DNA from: Hyphomonadaceae bacterium | GTDB lineage: Bacteria > Pseudomonadota > Alphaproteobacteria > Caulobacterales > Hyphomonadaceae | Direction: 5' to 3' | Length of the DNA: 41,158 nt | NCBI GenBank assembly: GCA_022844475.1 | Contig: JALHLR010000033.1 | Location: 1 to 41,158, forward strand | Notes under the pieces: generated by a model | What the model was told of the DNA's origin: nothing | The model's database searches: none | The model's input: only the letters and a program-made list of their open reading frames with translations | In this document: one piece after another, positions 15,101 through 22,389 of the stretch | How the letters are laid out: the number at the start of each line of letters is the position of its first letter | Numbering within the stretch: position 1 is the stretch's first letter | Made by a program: the position numbers and the translations under genes

Positions 15101-17333
15101 CGAGCGAAGACAGGTTGGTGGTCGAGAGCGACTTGATCTGCGTCGCGTTGAGCGAGGTCAGCTGCGTTGTCGAGAACGACGCGACCTGGGCTGCGTCGAT
15201 GTTGGCGACCTGCGTGGTCGTCAGCGACCTCATCTGCGTTGTCGTCAGCGCGCCGACCTGCGTTGCATCCAGCAGCGCGAAGTTGGTGGAGCCGAGCGAG
15301 ACGACCTGGGCGGCCGTCAGCGCGGCGACCTGCGTACCCGCGAGGGCTGCGACATTGGTCGCATCGAGAGAAGCGACCTGCGTCGTGGTCAGCGAGGCGA
15401 CCTGCGTGGTCGTCAGCGCCGCGATCTGCGTGTCGGCGAAAGCCACCAGTGAAGTGGTATTGAGCGACTGGACCTGCGCCGTAGTGAGGGCAGCAACCTG
15501 CGTGGCGACCAGCGCGCCGATGGCTGTATCGGTCAGGCCGCGAACCTGAGTAGTGGCGAGGCCAGCGATCTGCGTCGTGGTGAATTCTGAGATATCGGCG
15601 GCTTCCAGGTTGCCGAGCTGCGTCGTCGTGAGGGCGCGGACCTGCGTCGCGCTGAGGGCGGCAAACTGCGTTGTGTCGAACGCGACCAGAGCTTCACTCG
15701 ACAGGCGCGCCAGTTGCGTCGCCGTGAGGGCGGCGGCCTGTGTGGTCGTGAGAGCGGAAACGTTGGTGGCCGAGATCGCCGCAGCCTGCGTGGTCGAAAG
15801 ACCGGCGATCTGCGTCGTGGTCAGCGCAGCCATCTGGGTGTCATTGAGCGCGTTGAGGTTCGTCGAGGTGAGGCTGTTGAGTTGCGTCGTCGCGAATGCC
15901 TGGATCTGCGTGGCAGCAAGATCGGCAATTCCTGTCGTGGTGAGCGCGCCAACCTGCGCAATGCTCATGGCGGCGAGCTGCGTCGTGCCAAACTTGGCGA
16001 CGTCGGAAGCTTCCATGCCGGCGACCTGCGTGGTCGAGAAGGCTTTGACCTGCGTTGCCGTCAGCGCGCCATAGCGCGTCGAGTCCAGCGCCGACAGCGC
16101 CGTGCCATCGAGCGAGGACAGTTGCGTGGTCGTGAGGCCGCGGACCTGCGTCGTGGAAAGTGCATTCAGCTTCGACGAATCGAACGCATTGAGGTTGGTG
16201 GTCGTGATCGACGCCACCTGCGTTGCGGTGAGGCCCGCAACCTGGGTCGTGTCCATCGCCGCGAGGATATCGGTCGAGAGATTGCGGATCTGAGTAGTCG
16301 ACATGGACGCCAGCTGCGTCGTCGTCAGCGCCTGGATCTGCGTATCGGCAAAGCCGCCAAGCTGCGTCGAGGACAGCGACTGAGCCTGCGTATTCGTGAG
16401 AGCGGCAACCTGTGTGGTCGTGAATTCGCCCACGTCGGTCGCGTCCAGCGCGACGAGCTGGGTGGTGGAGAGCGCCCTCACCTGCGTTGTCGTCATCGCG
16501 GCCGTCTGCGTGGCCTCGAGCGCCGACAGGCTCGTGGTGGTCAGAGATCCGAGCTGCGTCGTGGTCAGCGCGGCGACCTGCGAATCGCTGAGCCCGGACA
16601 CGAATGTGGAGCTGAGGCCGCGAACCTGCGTGGTCGAAAGAGAGGCGATCTGCGTGGTCGAGAATTCAGCGACATCCGCCGCTTCGAGCGCGGCAAGCTG
16701 AGTCGTGGAGAGCGCCTGGAGGACAGTCGGAGCGATTGCGGCAATCTGCGTGGTGTCGAAGCCGGCAACCGATTCGGTGCCGAGGCGGACAACCTGCGTG
16801 CGCGTGAACGCGCCAACCTGCGTTGCGTCCAGTTCCGCGATGTCCGTCGCGTTGAGTCCGCTGACCTGCGTTGTCGAGAAGGACGCGATCTGTGTCGTCG
16901 TCAGCGCGCCGGCCTGTGTGGCGTCGAGCGCTGAGATGTTGGTGGATGAGAATCCGAGAATTTGCGACGTGCTGAAGCCTGCAATCGCGGTGGCGTCGAA
17001 AGTTGCGACCTGTGCAGTCGCCATAACGCCGAGCTGCTGGGCGCTGAGAACGAGGAGCTGGCCCGAGGTGAAGCTGACGCTGGAATTTATCGACGGGATC
17101 TGCGTCGTCTGCAGCGCCCGGACCTGGGTGGTGGAGAAATCTCCGAACTGCGTCGAGGAGAACGCCCCGATTCCGGTCGTTGTGAACGCAGAAACCTGCG
17201 TCGTCGTCAGCGACTGGATGGAAGTTGTGGAGAGGCTCTGGATGGCCGTGGTGGACAGAGCGCGGATCTGCGCCACTGACAGGGCTGAAATCGACATGGA
17301 CAGACCATCCTGGTCGTAGTTCGAAGTCGACAT
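12132..17333 (-). CDS. giant octapeptide-repeat protein, Thr/Ser-rich, function unknown
   Basis: I do not recognise a family. From ATG 17333 the protein has 1733 residues: a 17-residue leader (MSTSNYDQDGLSMSISA), 212 octapeptides, one 14-residue irregular insert after the eighth octapeptide, and a 6-residue tail YLLGLG. The consensus is [LFMI]-x-[TAS]-T-Q-[VIL]-x-[AGS]. There is no Cys or Trp in the repeats and very little charge. Fifteen octads carry an acidic D-[VIML]-x-E/K core. There is no signal peptide, membrane segment or recognised anchor; a C-terminal secretion signal cannot be excluded. The start is uncertain: ATG 17333 has no good ribosome site, ATG 17297 has AGGA ten bases upstream, and the frame is open to 17486. 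Size, repetition and the adjacent GT41 gene suggest a secreted or surface fibre or matrix protein, by inference only. Confidence 0.85.
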   Translation of the reverse strand: MSTSNYDQDGLSMSISALSVAQIRALSTTAIQSLSTTSIQSLTTTQVSAFTTTGIGAFSSTQFGDFSTTQVRALQTTQIPSINSSVSFTSGQLLVLSAQQLGVMATAQVATFDATAIAGFSTSQILGFSSTNISALDATQAGALTTTQIASFSTTQVSGLNATDIAELDATQVGAFTRTQVVRLGTESVAGFDTTQIAAIAPTVLQALSTTQLAALEAADVAEFSTTQIASLSTTQVRGLSSTFVSGLSDSQVAALTTTQLGSLTTTSLSALEATQTAAMTTTQVRALSTTQLVALDATDVGEFTTTQVAALTNTQAQSLSSTQLGGFADTQIQALTTTQLASMSTTQIRNLSTDILAAMDTTQVAGLTATQVASITTTNLNAFDSSKLNALSTTQVRGLTTTQLSSLDGTALSALDSTRYGALTATQVKAFSTTQVAGMEASDVAKFGTTQLAAMSIAQVGALTTTGIADLAATQIQAFATTQLNSLTSTNLNALNDTQMAALTTTQIAGLSTTQAAAISATNVSALTTTQAAALTATQLARLSSEALVAFDTTQFAALSATQVRALTTTQLGNLEAADISEFTTTQIAGLATTQVRGLTDTAIGALVATQVAALTTAQVQSLNTTSLVAFADTQIAALTTTQVASLTTTQVASLDATNVAALAGTQVAALTAAQVVSLGSTNFALLDATQVGALTTTQMRSLTTTQVANIDAAQVASFSTTQLTSLNATQIKSLSTTNLSSLDTTQMAALSATQIAALTTTQVAGLAAGDIGEMTTTQIQSLVTTQMTALATEAVAALNATQVAALRTTQVQGLSTTQLGSLDASDIAEFSTTQIASLTTAQVAGLNATGVGALAATQVAALSTSQIAALTSTSVSSLDATQVAALTTTQVKALTTTQIGGLDAADVAEFTTTQIGALQNTQLVALTSTNMANLAETQIAAISAVGVKALSATNFSALAETQLAALTTTHVASLTTSQLSALDSTKFMAFTETQLGAMTVTQIGAVSETNLSALEATQVNALSATQLQKLTTAQLNGLSTTDMAEFTTTQVAAFTTSQVRGLSTTNIGAFADTQVSALTTTQLASLTATNLSALDATQMGALSTTQVRSLSASQITGLSATDVAELTTDQIGALTQTQAQGLTATNLADLGDTQIQAFATTALRAMSAATFASLDETQLSALVTTQVASLTNSQLNALNTTKVGALLDTQIAAFSTTQVAGLSTTNLTSLDATQLGALTTTQVGALTTSQVAGLTTTNVGALTETQVGALTTTQVKALSTTNLSALDATQAGALTTTQIGQLTSTQAAALTSTDITELSAEQVGAFSGTLLARLTTDAVGALDLTQVSELNTTQLQSFTTTQLAALTGADMAEFNETQLASLTGTQVRALSTTAVAALVETQVAALTTTQIQSLSTTSLSNLEATQVAAMTTTQVRAISAAQITALSTTDVTEFSTDQIAAMTVTQLGAFSSTKFAAMTDAQIAAMTLQQVQSISASNLSALDLTQMSALTTTHVGGLTTTQLSALSTTNLSALDATQFGELSTTQVKALTTTQIAGLGAADIAEMEATQLGALTTTQVAALTSTNIASLSDTQVASFNTSQLARLTNAVVKALDTTQLSGLAATQVQAFTTSQIAAMDATDLDEFNATQVAALNTTQVRAITTTVIGAISSTAIAAFDTTQLSQLQITQIDQLSTTNLSALTSTQLTAFSSTQVASFSDPQLEAYLLGLG
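12153..17282 (-). repeat. 212 tandem 24-bp (8-residue) coding repeats
   Basis: The repeats are in phase throughout, interrupted only by a 42-bp irregular segment at 17049-17090. The arithmetic closes exactly: 17 + 212x8 + 14 + 6 = 1733 residues. Nucleotide copies are diverged, while the protein pattern is strict, which points to selection on the protein. The DxxE-type octads are numbers 16, 23, 33, 51, 68, 92, 99, 109, 126, 136, 160, 167, 177, 191 and 201 (octad 0 starts at 17282). The series 7,10 recurs three times, starting at octads 16, 92 and 160 (bases 16856, 15032 and 13400). Confidence 0.93.
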
Positions 17334-17709
17334 TCGGTCGACGCGCAATTTCGAGGAAAGCGATTCATCGCCCTCCGTGCAGCCACTTTTCACATCGAAT
17401 GGTTTCCATCCCGTTTCCGGCAAATTTTGCCGATTCCTGTTGAGCCCCAACGATTTTTGCCGACCAACGCGCGGCGCATCGGCCACACATTAACCATCGC
17501 TCGGAGACCGGCCGCGGCTGGCCAGAAAGCCCGGGAAGCCTTTGCTGACAGGGGTTGGAGGTGTTGCGGAACTCTCAGGTGCCGGTCATGGATGGAGGCG
17601 GAGAGCGCCGAAAGTGTTACCAGCCCCGCGCCCGGGAAGGGATTTGGCGCAGGCGCCTCGACAGCTTCGGTCGCTGATGATGTGGTCCCGCTTCCTTACG
17701 GAGGGGTCG
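17334..17709. other. 376-base divergent intergenic region, repeat protein versus amidase
   Basis: It holds the likely promoters of both divergent genes. The part next to the repeat gene (about 17380-17500) is clearly more AT-rich than its surroundings. It contains a palindrome, a pair of 9-bp direct repeats and a CtrA-like half site TTAACCAT at 17490-17497. The repeat gene frame stays open to 17486, so part of the region could be coding if an upstream start is used. The amidase-proximal part (17500-17709) contains nothing I recognise apart from the ribosome site GGAGG at 17700-17704. Confidence 0.5.
17418..17463. promoter_or_regulatory. palindrome plus 30-bp-spaced direct repeats upstream of the repeat-protein gene
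   Basis: CGGCAAATTTTGCCG (17418-17432) is a 7-1-7 palindrome. TTTTGCCGA occurs at 17425-17433 and again at 17455-17463, exactly 30 bases apart, or about three helical turns. On the minus strand these read TCGGCAAAA, 92 to 130 bases before ATG 17333. The layout looks like a cooperative operator or a dimer site plus half site. The regulator is unknown. Confidence 0.4.
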
Positions 17710-19296
17710 ATGCAAAGAATTCTTCTGGCTGCGGCGGGCGCACTTTTCACAACAGCGTGTCAGCCGGCGCCCGCCCCGCCCGTCCCTGAAGGGTTTGCGT
17801 CCCTGGTCGTGGCACCGCGCACGATGCAGGAGATAGCCGCAGACATCCGCGACAAGAAGACGACGTCGGCCGTCGTGACGCAGGGCTTCCTCGACCGCAT
17901 CGCGGCAGTGGACGATGCGGGGCCGATGCTGAATGCCGTGCTGGCAATCAATCCCGACGCGCTCGCCGAGGCGAAGGCGCTTGATGCAGCGTTGGCGAAT
18001 GGCCAGGCGCCCGGGCCGCTGCATGGCGTGCCGATCCTGCTGAAGGACAATATCGAGGCCGCAGGAAAGTTGGCGACGACGGCGGGATCGCTGGCGCTGC
18101 AGGACAACGTCACCGGCCGCGATTCGCCACTGGTCGCCCGGCTCAAGGCCGCCGGCGCGGTCATCCTCGGCAAGACCAATCTCAGCGAGTGGGCCAATTT
18201 CCGCTCCAGCAACTCGACCTCAGGATGGAGCGCCGTTGGCGGCCAGACCCATAACCCGCACGTGCTCGACCGCAATCCATGCGGCTCGTCTTCGGGATCG
18301 GGCTCCGCCATGGCTGCCGGCCTCGCTGCCGGGACGATCGGCACGGAGACAGACGGATCGATCGTCTGCCCCGCCTCCGCCAACGGGGTTGTCGGCCTGA
18401 AGCCGACAGTGGGCCTCGTGCCTCGCACCTTCATCGTGCCGATCAGTGCGACACAGGACACGGCAGGACCAATTACGCTGTCAGTCGCCGACGCCGCCCT
18501 GATGCTCACCGTGATCGCCGGATCGGATCCCAGCGATCCCGCCACCGCAGAAGCTGACACGCGCAAGCAGGACTATACGAAGGCCCTCGATCCCAACGCT
18601 CTGCAGGGCAAGCGGATCGGCGTCGCGCGCTTTCTTGCCGGCTATCACGGCCCGACCGACGCCGCCTTCGAGCAGGCGCTGGCTGAACTCAAGGCAGCCG
18701 GCGCGGAACTCGTCGACATCGGAGCGTTTCCGGCGCAGGGCCAGCTGTCGACTGCCGAATTCGCCATCCTGCTGGCCGAGTTCAAGGACGGGCTCAACGC
18801 CTATCTCGCCTCGACGCCAGCCGACAAAGTGAAGACGCGAACGCTGGACGACCTGATCGCCTTCAATACCGCAACGCCGGCCGAGCTTGAGTTCTTCGAC
18901 CAGTCCCTGCTTGAGGAAGCCGCCAGGGCCCCCGCCGTCACCGAGCAATCCTATCTCGAGGCCAAGGCGACCGCGGCCCGCCTCGCCGGCAAGGAAGGCA
19001 TTGACCAGCTGCTCGCCGACCAGAGCCTCATCGCGATCGTCGCCCCGACGGGCGGCCCGGCCTGGACGACCGACCTCATAACCGGCGATCGCTTCCTCGG
19101 CTCGTCGTCGGCGCTTGCCGCCGTGGCCGGCTATCCGCACATCACCGTGCCGATGGGCGATGTCCGCGATCTGCCCGTGGGACTCTCCTTCTTCGGTCCC
19201 GCCTGGTCGGAATCCACGCTCATTGGCCTCGCCTACGCCTATGAGCAGCGCACCAATGCACGCAAGACTCCCGAATTCCTTCCCCGATCGCCGTGA
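17710..19296 (+). CDS. amidase-signature family lipoprotein
   Basis: This 528-residue serine hydrolase belongs to the amidase signature family (relatives include GatA, fatty-acid amide hydrolase and peptide amidases). The expected Ser-cisSer-Lys triad is visible: lysine 112 in LLKDNIEAAG, the serine cluster in CGSSSGSGSA (191-200), and the nucleophile S217 in TETDGSIVCPA. The start ATG 17710 is preceded by GGAGG and gives a lipoprotein signal MQRILLAAAGALFTTAC with Cys17, so the enzyme is probably envelope-anchored and not a tRNA amidotransferase subunit. The substrate is unknown. The next gene is a small lipoprotein 72 bases downstream. Confidence 0.87.
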   Translation: MQRILLAAAGALFTTACQPAPAPPVPEGFASLVVAPRTMQEIAADIRDKKTTSAVVTQGFLDRIAAVDDAGPMLNAVLAINPDALAEAKALDAALANGQAPGPLHGVPILLKDNIEAAGKLATTAGSLALQDNVTGRDSPLVARLKAAGAVILGKTNLSEWANFRSSNSTSGWSAVGGQTHNPHVLDRNPCGSSSGSGSAMAAGLAAGTIGTETDGSIVCPASANGVVGLKPTVGLVPRTFIVPISATQDTAGPITLSVADAALMLTVIAGSDPSDPATAEADTRKQDYTKALDPNALQGKRIGVARFLAGYHGPTDAAFEQALAELKAAGAELVDIGAFPAQGQLSTAEFAILLAEFKDGLNAYLASTPADKVKTRTLDDLIAFNTATPAELEFFDQSLLEEAARAPAVTEQSYLEAKATAARLAGKEGIDQLLADQSLIAIVAPTGGPAWTTDLITGDRFLGSSSALAAVAGYPHITVPMGDVRDLPVGLSFFGPAWSESTLIGLAYAYEQRTNARKTPEFLPRSP

Positions 19297-19306
19297 TAGA
19301 ACCTGG

Positions 19307-19337
19307 GTGCAATCCGGGAGTACTCCGGGAGTGCAAT
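19307..19337. repeat. cluster of short direct repeats before a lipoprotein gene
   Basis: TCCGGGAGT is repeated at 19313-19321 and 19324-19332 (11 bases apart). GTGCAAT flanks the pair at 19307-19313 and 19331-19337 (24 bases apart). GGAGTACTCC at 19317-19326 is a perfect palindrome. The cluster lies 31 bases before the next start and may be an operator, or may simply be a small local duplication. Confidence 0.35.
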
Positions 19338-19368
19338 GCTTCTTGAAAGCCGTGACGGAGGGACGACC

Positions 19369-19743
19369 GTGAAACATGTCTTTGCAACTCTAGCGCTTAT
19401 CTCCGCTGCGGCCTGTTCGAGCCTCCCCGCAATGCCGGGCATGGAGCCCTCCGCTTTCTCAGAGGAAGCGATGTCAGGGTCGCGCTATCGTGTTGCCTAT
19501 GTCGCGCCCGAGGGCGCAACGACCCGGCAGGTCAGCGATCGCGTGATGGCGCGCGCTGCGCAGGTCACGCTCGACAAGGGGCAGGAGTGGTTTGAGATCG
19601 CCAATAAGGTCGATGGCAAGATGGATGGCCGCACGACCCAGACGCTGATCATCGTCATGGGCAAGGGCGAAACGCTGGCAGGCGGTCCGCGCCAATATGA
19701 CGCTAAGGCAACCCTCGCTTCATTGCGCGACAAGATCAGCTGA
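19369..19743 (+). CDS. small lipoprotein of unknown function
   Basis: This 124-residue protein has the lipoprotein signal MKHVFATLALISAAAC. The rest (SGSRYRVAYVAPEGATTRQVSDRVMARAAQVTLDKGQEWFEIANK...) is a compact alpha/beta domain. It resembles the small lipoproteins in alphaproteobacteria annotated only as hypothetical, which share a CC0125-like pattern ending in a basic-hydrophobic strand (QTLIIVMGKG). I do not assign a function. GTG 19369 is preferred to ATG 19336 because GGAGGG at 19357-19362 is 6 bases upstream and the resulting signal peptide is clean; the ATG would add 11 polar residues ahead of it. Confidence 0.7.
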   Translation: MKHVFATLALISAAACSSLPAMPGMEPSAFSEEAMSGSRYRVAYVAPEGATTRQVSDRVMARAAQVTLDKGQEWFEIANKVDGKMDGRTTQTLIIVMGKGETLAGGPRQYDAKATLASLRDKIS

Positions 19744-19799
19744 AAATCTGCGGCGGGCCCCGGACTGAATGCAACGCTCGCACGTTGAGTCCCCAAGCC

Positions 19800-19813
19800 T
19801 TGATCAAGATCAG
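19800..19813. promoter_or_regulatory. FNR/FixK-type box
   Basis: TTGATCAAGATCAG matches the FNR/FixK consensus TTGAT-N4-ATCAA at 9 of 10 defined bases, and its core TGATC-AA-GATCA is a perfect palindrome. It lies in the 219-base gap between two lipoprotein genes, 150 bases before ATG 19963. This is far for a class II activator site, but fits if the promoter is upstream of the leader. Confidence 0.45.
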
Positions 19814-19962
19814 ACGGGACCGAAAACATTCACCGGCCGATCACGGGGCTTTGTGCCGCATGTGGCATGCCATGGCTTCGCAGCGGCAGGCGGATTGGGC
19901 TAAAGCCCTTGGCACGGATCGGCGGGAAACGCTGGCGATAAGCCTTTACGGGGAGTGTTCCA

Positions 19963-20784
19963 ATGACAGTCTTGAAGTCCACGCTGCTTGCAGCCGCCAC
20001 GCTTATAGCCCTTGGCGCCTGCACGACGATGGCGGAACCCTCTGGGGCGGGCGCGAACATGACGACTCCCCCGGCGAAGGGCGCGCTCATCTCCGCTATG
20101 GACGCCGCTGGCGGCGAGGCGGCCCTGGCCAAGGTCAAGGAACTCTACTGGACCGGAACGGCCACGGTGACTGCGGCTGGTAAGACGAGCAAGCAGGACG
20201 TCATCACGGTCGTGCGCCCGGATGGACAATGGGCGCGCACATCGAGCTGGGCCTCGGGCGCCGAATCCAAGACCTCGCGCACGCTGCAGGTTGAGCGCGG
20301 CAAGGCTTGGGATGTGAACCGCCAGGCCTGGAACCCCCTGCCTGAAGCGCAGGCAACCAATGAAAACCAGCAATATGGCCTCTACAGCTTCATGCTGCTG
20401 ACCCCGCTGAAGGCCGCCGGCGCCAAGGCTGATGAACAGCCCGCAGCCGCCGACGGCACGCGCATTGTCAGGGCCCAGCTCGCGACCGGCCAGGCGGCTG
20501 ACCTGAAGGTCGATGCAGCAGGCAAGCTGGTCGGCGCCATGATGACGGTGCGCGATCCGGCCGGCGGCGCGGATATCGCCCAGACCGTCGCCTTCTCTGG
20601 CGAGGTCGAGAGCAACGGCGTGAAATGGCCAAAGCGGATCACGGTCACGCAGAACGGCGCACCAGTCTACGACCTCGAGATCGCGACATTCGAAGCCGCC
20701 CCTGCACACACGCCGCGTCCGATGACCCAGTCGATGCAGTATGAGGCTGGCCAGAACAATGCGGGCGAGGAGAACGCCGGCTGA
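19963..20784 (+). CDS. lipoprotein of unknown function
   Basis: This 273-residue protein has a lipoprotein signal MTVLKSTLLAAATLIALGAC with Cys20. It is followed by a Thr/Ala/Pro linker and a beta-rich domain from about residue 40. Segments such as GGEAALAKVKELYWTGTATVT, GQWARTSSW and VKWPKRITVTQNG are reminiscent of LolA/LolB-like lipoprotein-sorting folds, which often start with a helix plus 'GG..aLakv..l...G'. That resemblance is weak and unproven. GGGGAG at 19950-19955 is the ribosome site. It is preceded by a FixK-type box, so it may be oxygen-regulated. Confidence 0.7.
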   Translation: MTVLKSTLLAAATLIALGACTTMAEPSGAGANMTTPPAKGALISAMDAAGGEAALAKVKELYWTGTATVTAAGKTSKQDVITVVRPDGQWARTSSWASGAESKTSRTLQVERGKAWDVNRQAWNPLPEAQATNENQQYGLYSFMLLTPLKAAGAKADEQPAAADGTRIVRAQLATGQAADLKVDAAGKLVGAMMTVRDPAGGADIAQTVAFSGEVESNGVKWPKRITVTQNGAPVYDLEIATFEAAPAHTPRPMTQSMQYEAGQNNAGEENAG

Positions 20785-20857
20785 TCGCCGCCTTGCCACC
20801 CTTTGCCCTGAAGGCGGCTTCCGGCTAGGCTTCGCTCAAGCCTGCCGGAGTTCGCCG

Positions 20858-22051
20858 ATGTTCCAGCATTTCTTCCATGAGCTGCGCGCCGCCAAGGTGC
20901 CGGTCACGCTCAAGGAATTCCTCACCCTGCTCGAAGCCATGGACAAGGGCGTTGTCGGCGGCGACGGCGGCAACGAGGTGATGGACTTCTACTACCTCTC
21001 CCGCGCAGCCCTGGTGAAGGACGAGAAGCATCTCGATCGCTTCGACAAGGTGTTCGGACACGTCTTCAAGGGACTCGACTCATTCTCTGAAGGCGTCGAC
21101 GTCCACCAGTTTCCGGACGAGTGGCTGAAGAAGCTCTCCGAGAAATACCTTTCCGAAGAAGAGAAGAAGCAGATCGAGGCCATGGGCGGCTGGGACAAGC
21201 TCATGGAGACGCTGAAGCAGCGGATGGAAGAACAGAAGAAGCGCCACGAGGGCGGCAACAAGATGATCGGCACCGCCGGCACCTCGCCCTATGGGGCTCA
21301 CGGCTACAATCCCGAGGGCGTCCGGATCGGCCAGGACAAGTCGCGCCACCAGCGCGCGGTGAAGGTGTGGGACAAGCGCGAGTTCAAGAACCTGGACGAC
21401 TCGGTTGAGATCGGCACCCGCAATCTGAAAGTCGCGCTGCGCCGCCTGCGCAAATGGGCGCGCGACGGTGCCGAGGAAGAACTCGATCTCGACGGCACGA
21501 TCCGGAAGACGGCGAAGGAAGGCTATATCGACATCGTGATGCGGCCCGAGCGGCGTAATGCGGTGAAGGTCGTGATGTTTCTCGACATCGGCGGCTCGAT
21601 GGATCCGCACGTGAAGGCCTGCGAGGAGCTGTTCTCCGCGGCGCGCACGGAATTCAAGAATCTTGAATTCTTCTATTTCCACAACTGCATCTACGAAGGC
21701 GTGTGGAAGGACAACCGGCGCCGTGGCGTCTCCAAGATTCCGACATGGGATGTGCTTCACAAGTTTCCCGCCGACTACAAGGTCATCATCGTGGGCGACG
21801 CTGCGATGAGCCCCTACGAGATCACCTATCCGGGCGGCTCGGTGGAGCACTGGAATGAGGAGCCGGGCGCGATCTGGCTGCAGCGTTTCGTCGACATCTA
21901 TCCGCATCTTGTCTGGCTCAACCCCACCCATCCCTCGGGCTGGGAGTATTCCGGCTCGACCGACCTGATCCGCCAGATCATCGGCGGGCATCGGATGTTC
22001 CCGATGACGGTGAAGGGCGTGGAAGAGGCCACGCGCGAACTCGGGCGCTAG
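20858..22051 (+). CDS. VWA domain protein, CoxE family
   Basis: This 397-residue cytoplasmic protein has an N-terminal helical region with many Lys/Glu residues (KKLSEKYLSEEEKKQIEAM...KQRMEEQKKRHEGG) and a C-terminal VWA domain. The metal site in VVMFLDIGGSMDPHV has Gly instead of the first Ser of the usual DxSxS. CoxE-type proteins pair with MoxR AAA+ ATPases to insert metals or assemble complexes; the MoxR partner is not in this window. ATG 20858 has GGAG at 20847-20850. Upstream in-frame starts exist, but they overlap the previous lipoprotein gene. Confidence 0.85.
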   Translation: MFQHFFHELRAAKVPVTLKEFLTLLEAMDKGVVGGDGGNEVMDFYYLSRAALVKDEKHLDRFDKVFGHVFKGLDSFSEGVDVHQFPDEWLKKLSEKYLSEEEKKQIEAMGGWDKLMETLKQRMEEQKKRHEGGNKMIGTAGTSPYGAHGYNPEGVRIGQDKSRHQRAVKVWDKREFKNLDDSVEIGTRNLKVALRRLRKWARDGAEEELDLDGTIRKTAKEGYIDIVMRPERRNAVKVVMFLDIGGSMDPHVKACEELFSAARTEFKNLEFFYFHNCIYEGVWKDNRRRGVSKIPTWDVLHKFPADYKVIIVGDAAMSPYEITYPGGSVEHWNEEPGAIWLQRFVDIYPHLVWLNPTHPSGWEYSGSTDLIRQIIGGHRMFPMTVKGVEEATRELGR

Positions 22052-22389
22052 GTGTTTGCGTCGTCCGGCGGTCGCATGGCGGAGGATAACTCCGGGCCAG
22101 AACCAGCCGCCTCTGGACACACGTTTTCGGTCTCGATCCGAACAATCTCAACCCGCTGCGGGGGTCAATTCGGTCGAACCCTGACATGTGCGCCCCTCGC
22201 ATCCAGACCTGTGAGATGCTTCACGCATCCATTCCGCATGGGCGGCGGCCGATCACCGTTCAGCGGCGCGGGGTGGATGCAGGCAAGCGTGAAGAGCCTC
22301 TCGAACCAATGGGACCCGGGCCCTCCTTGGGGCTTCAAAGACAGCATCCCAGGCGGATCACTCCGGCATCAACGCGGACCCGAGGCGGC
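22052..22389. other. 338-base convergent gap with no recognised feature
   Basis: This lies between the VWA gene and coq9 stops. It contains no convincing gene, tRNA or strong terminator hairpin. Short open frames on both strands (22052-22393 plus, 22165-22347 minus) have Arg/Pro/Ser-rich products typical of non-coding GC-rich DNA. Confidence 0.5.

Noticed and set aside
12153..17282. 24-bp tandem periodicity as a possible CRISPR or satellite array
   Set aside because: There are no spacers, the copies are diverged at DNA level, and one continuous reading frame runs through all units.
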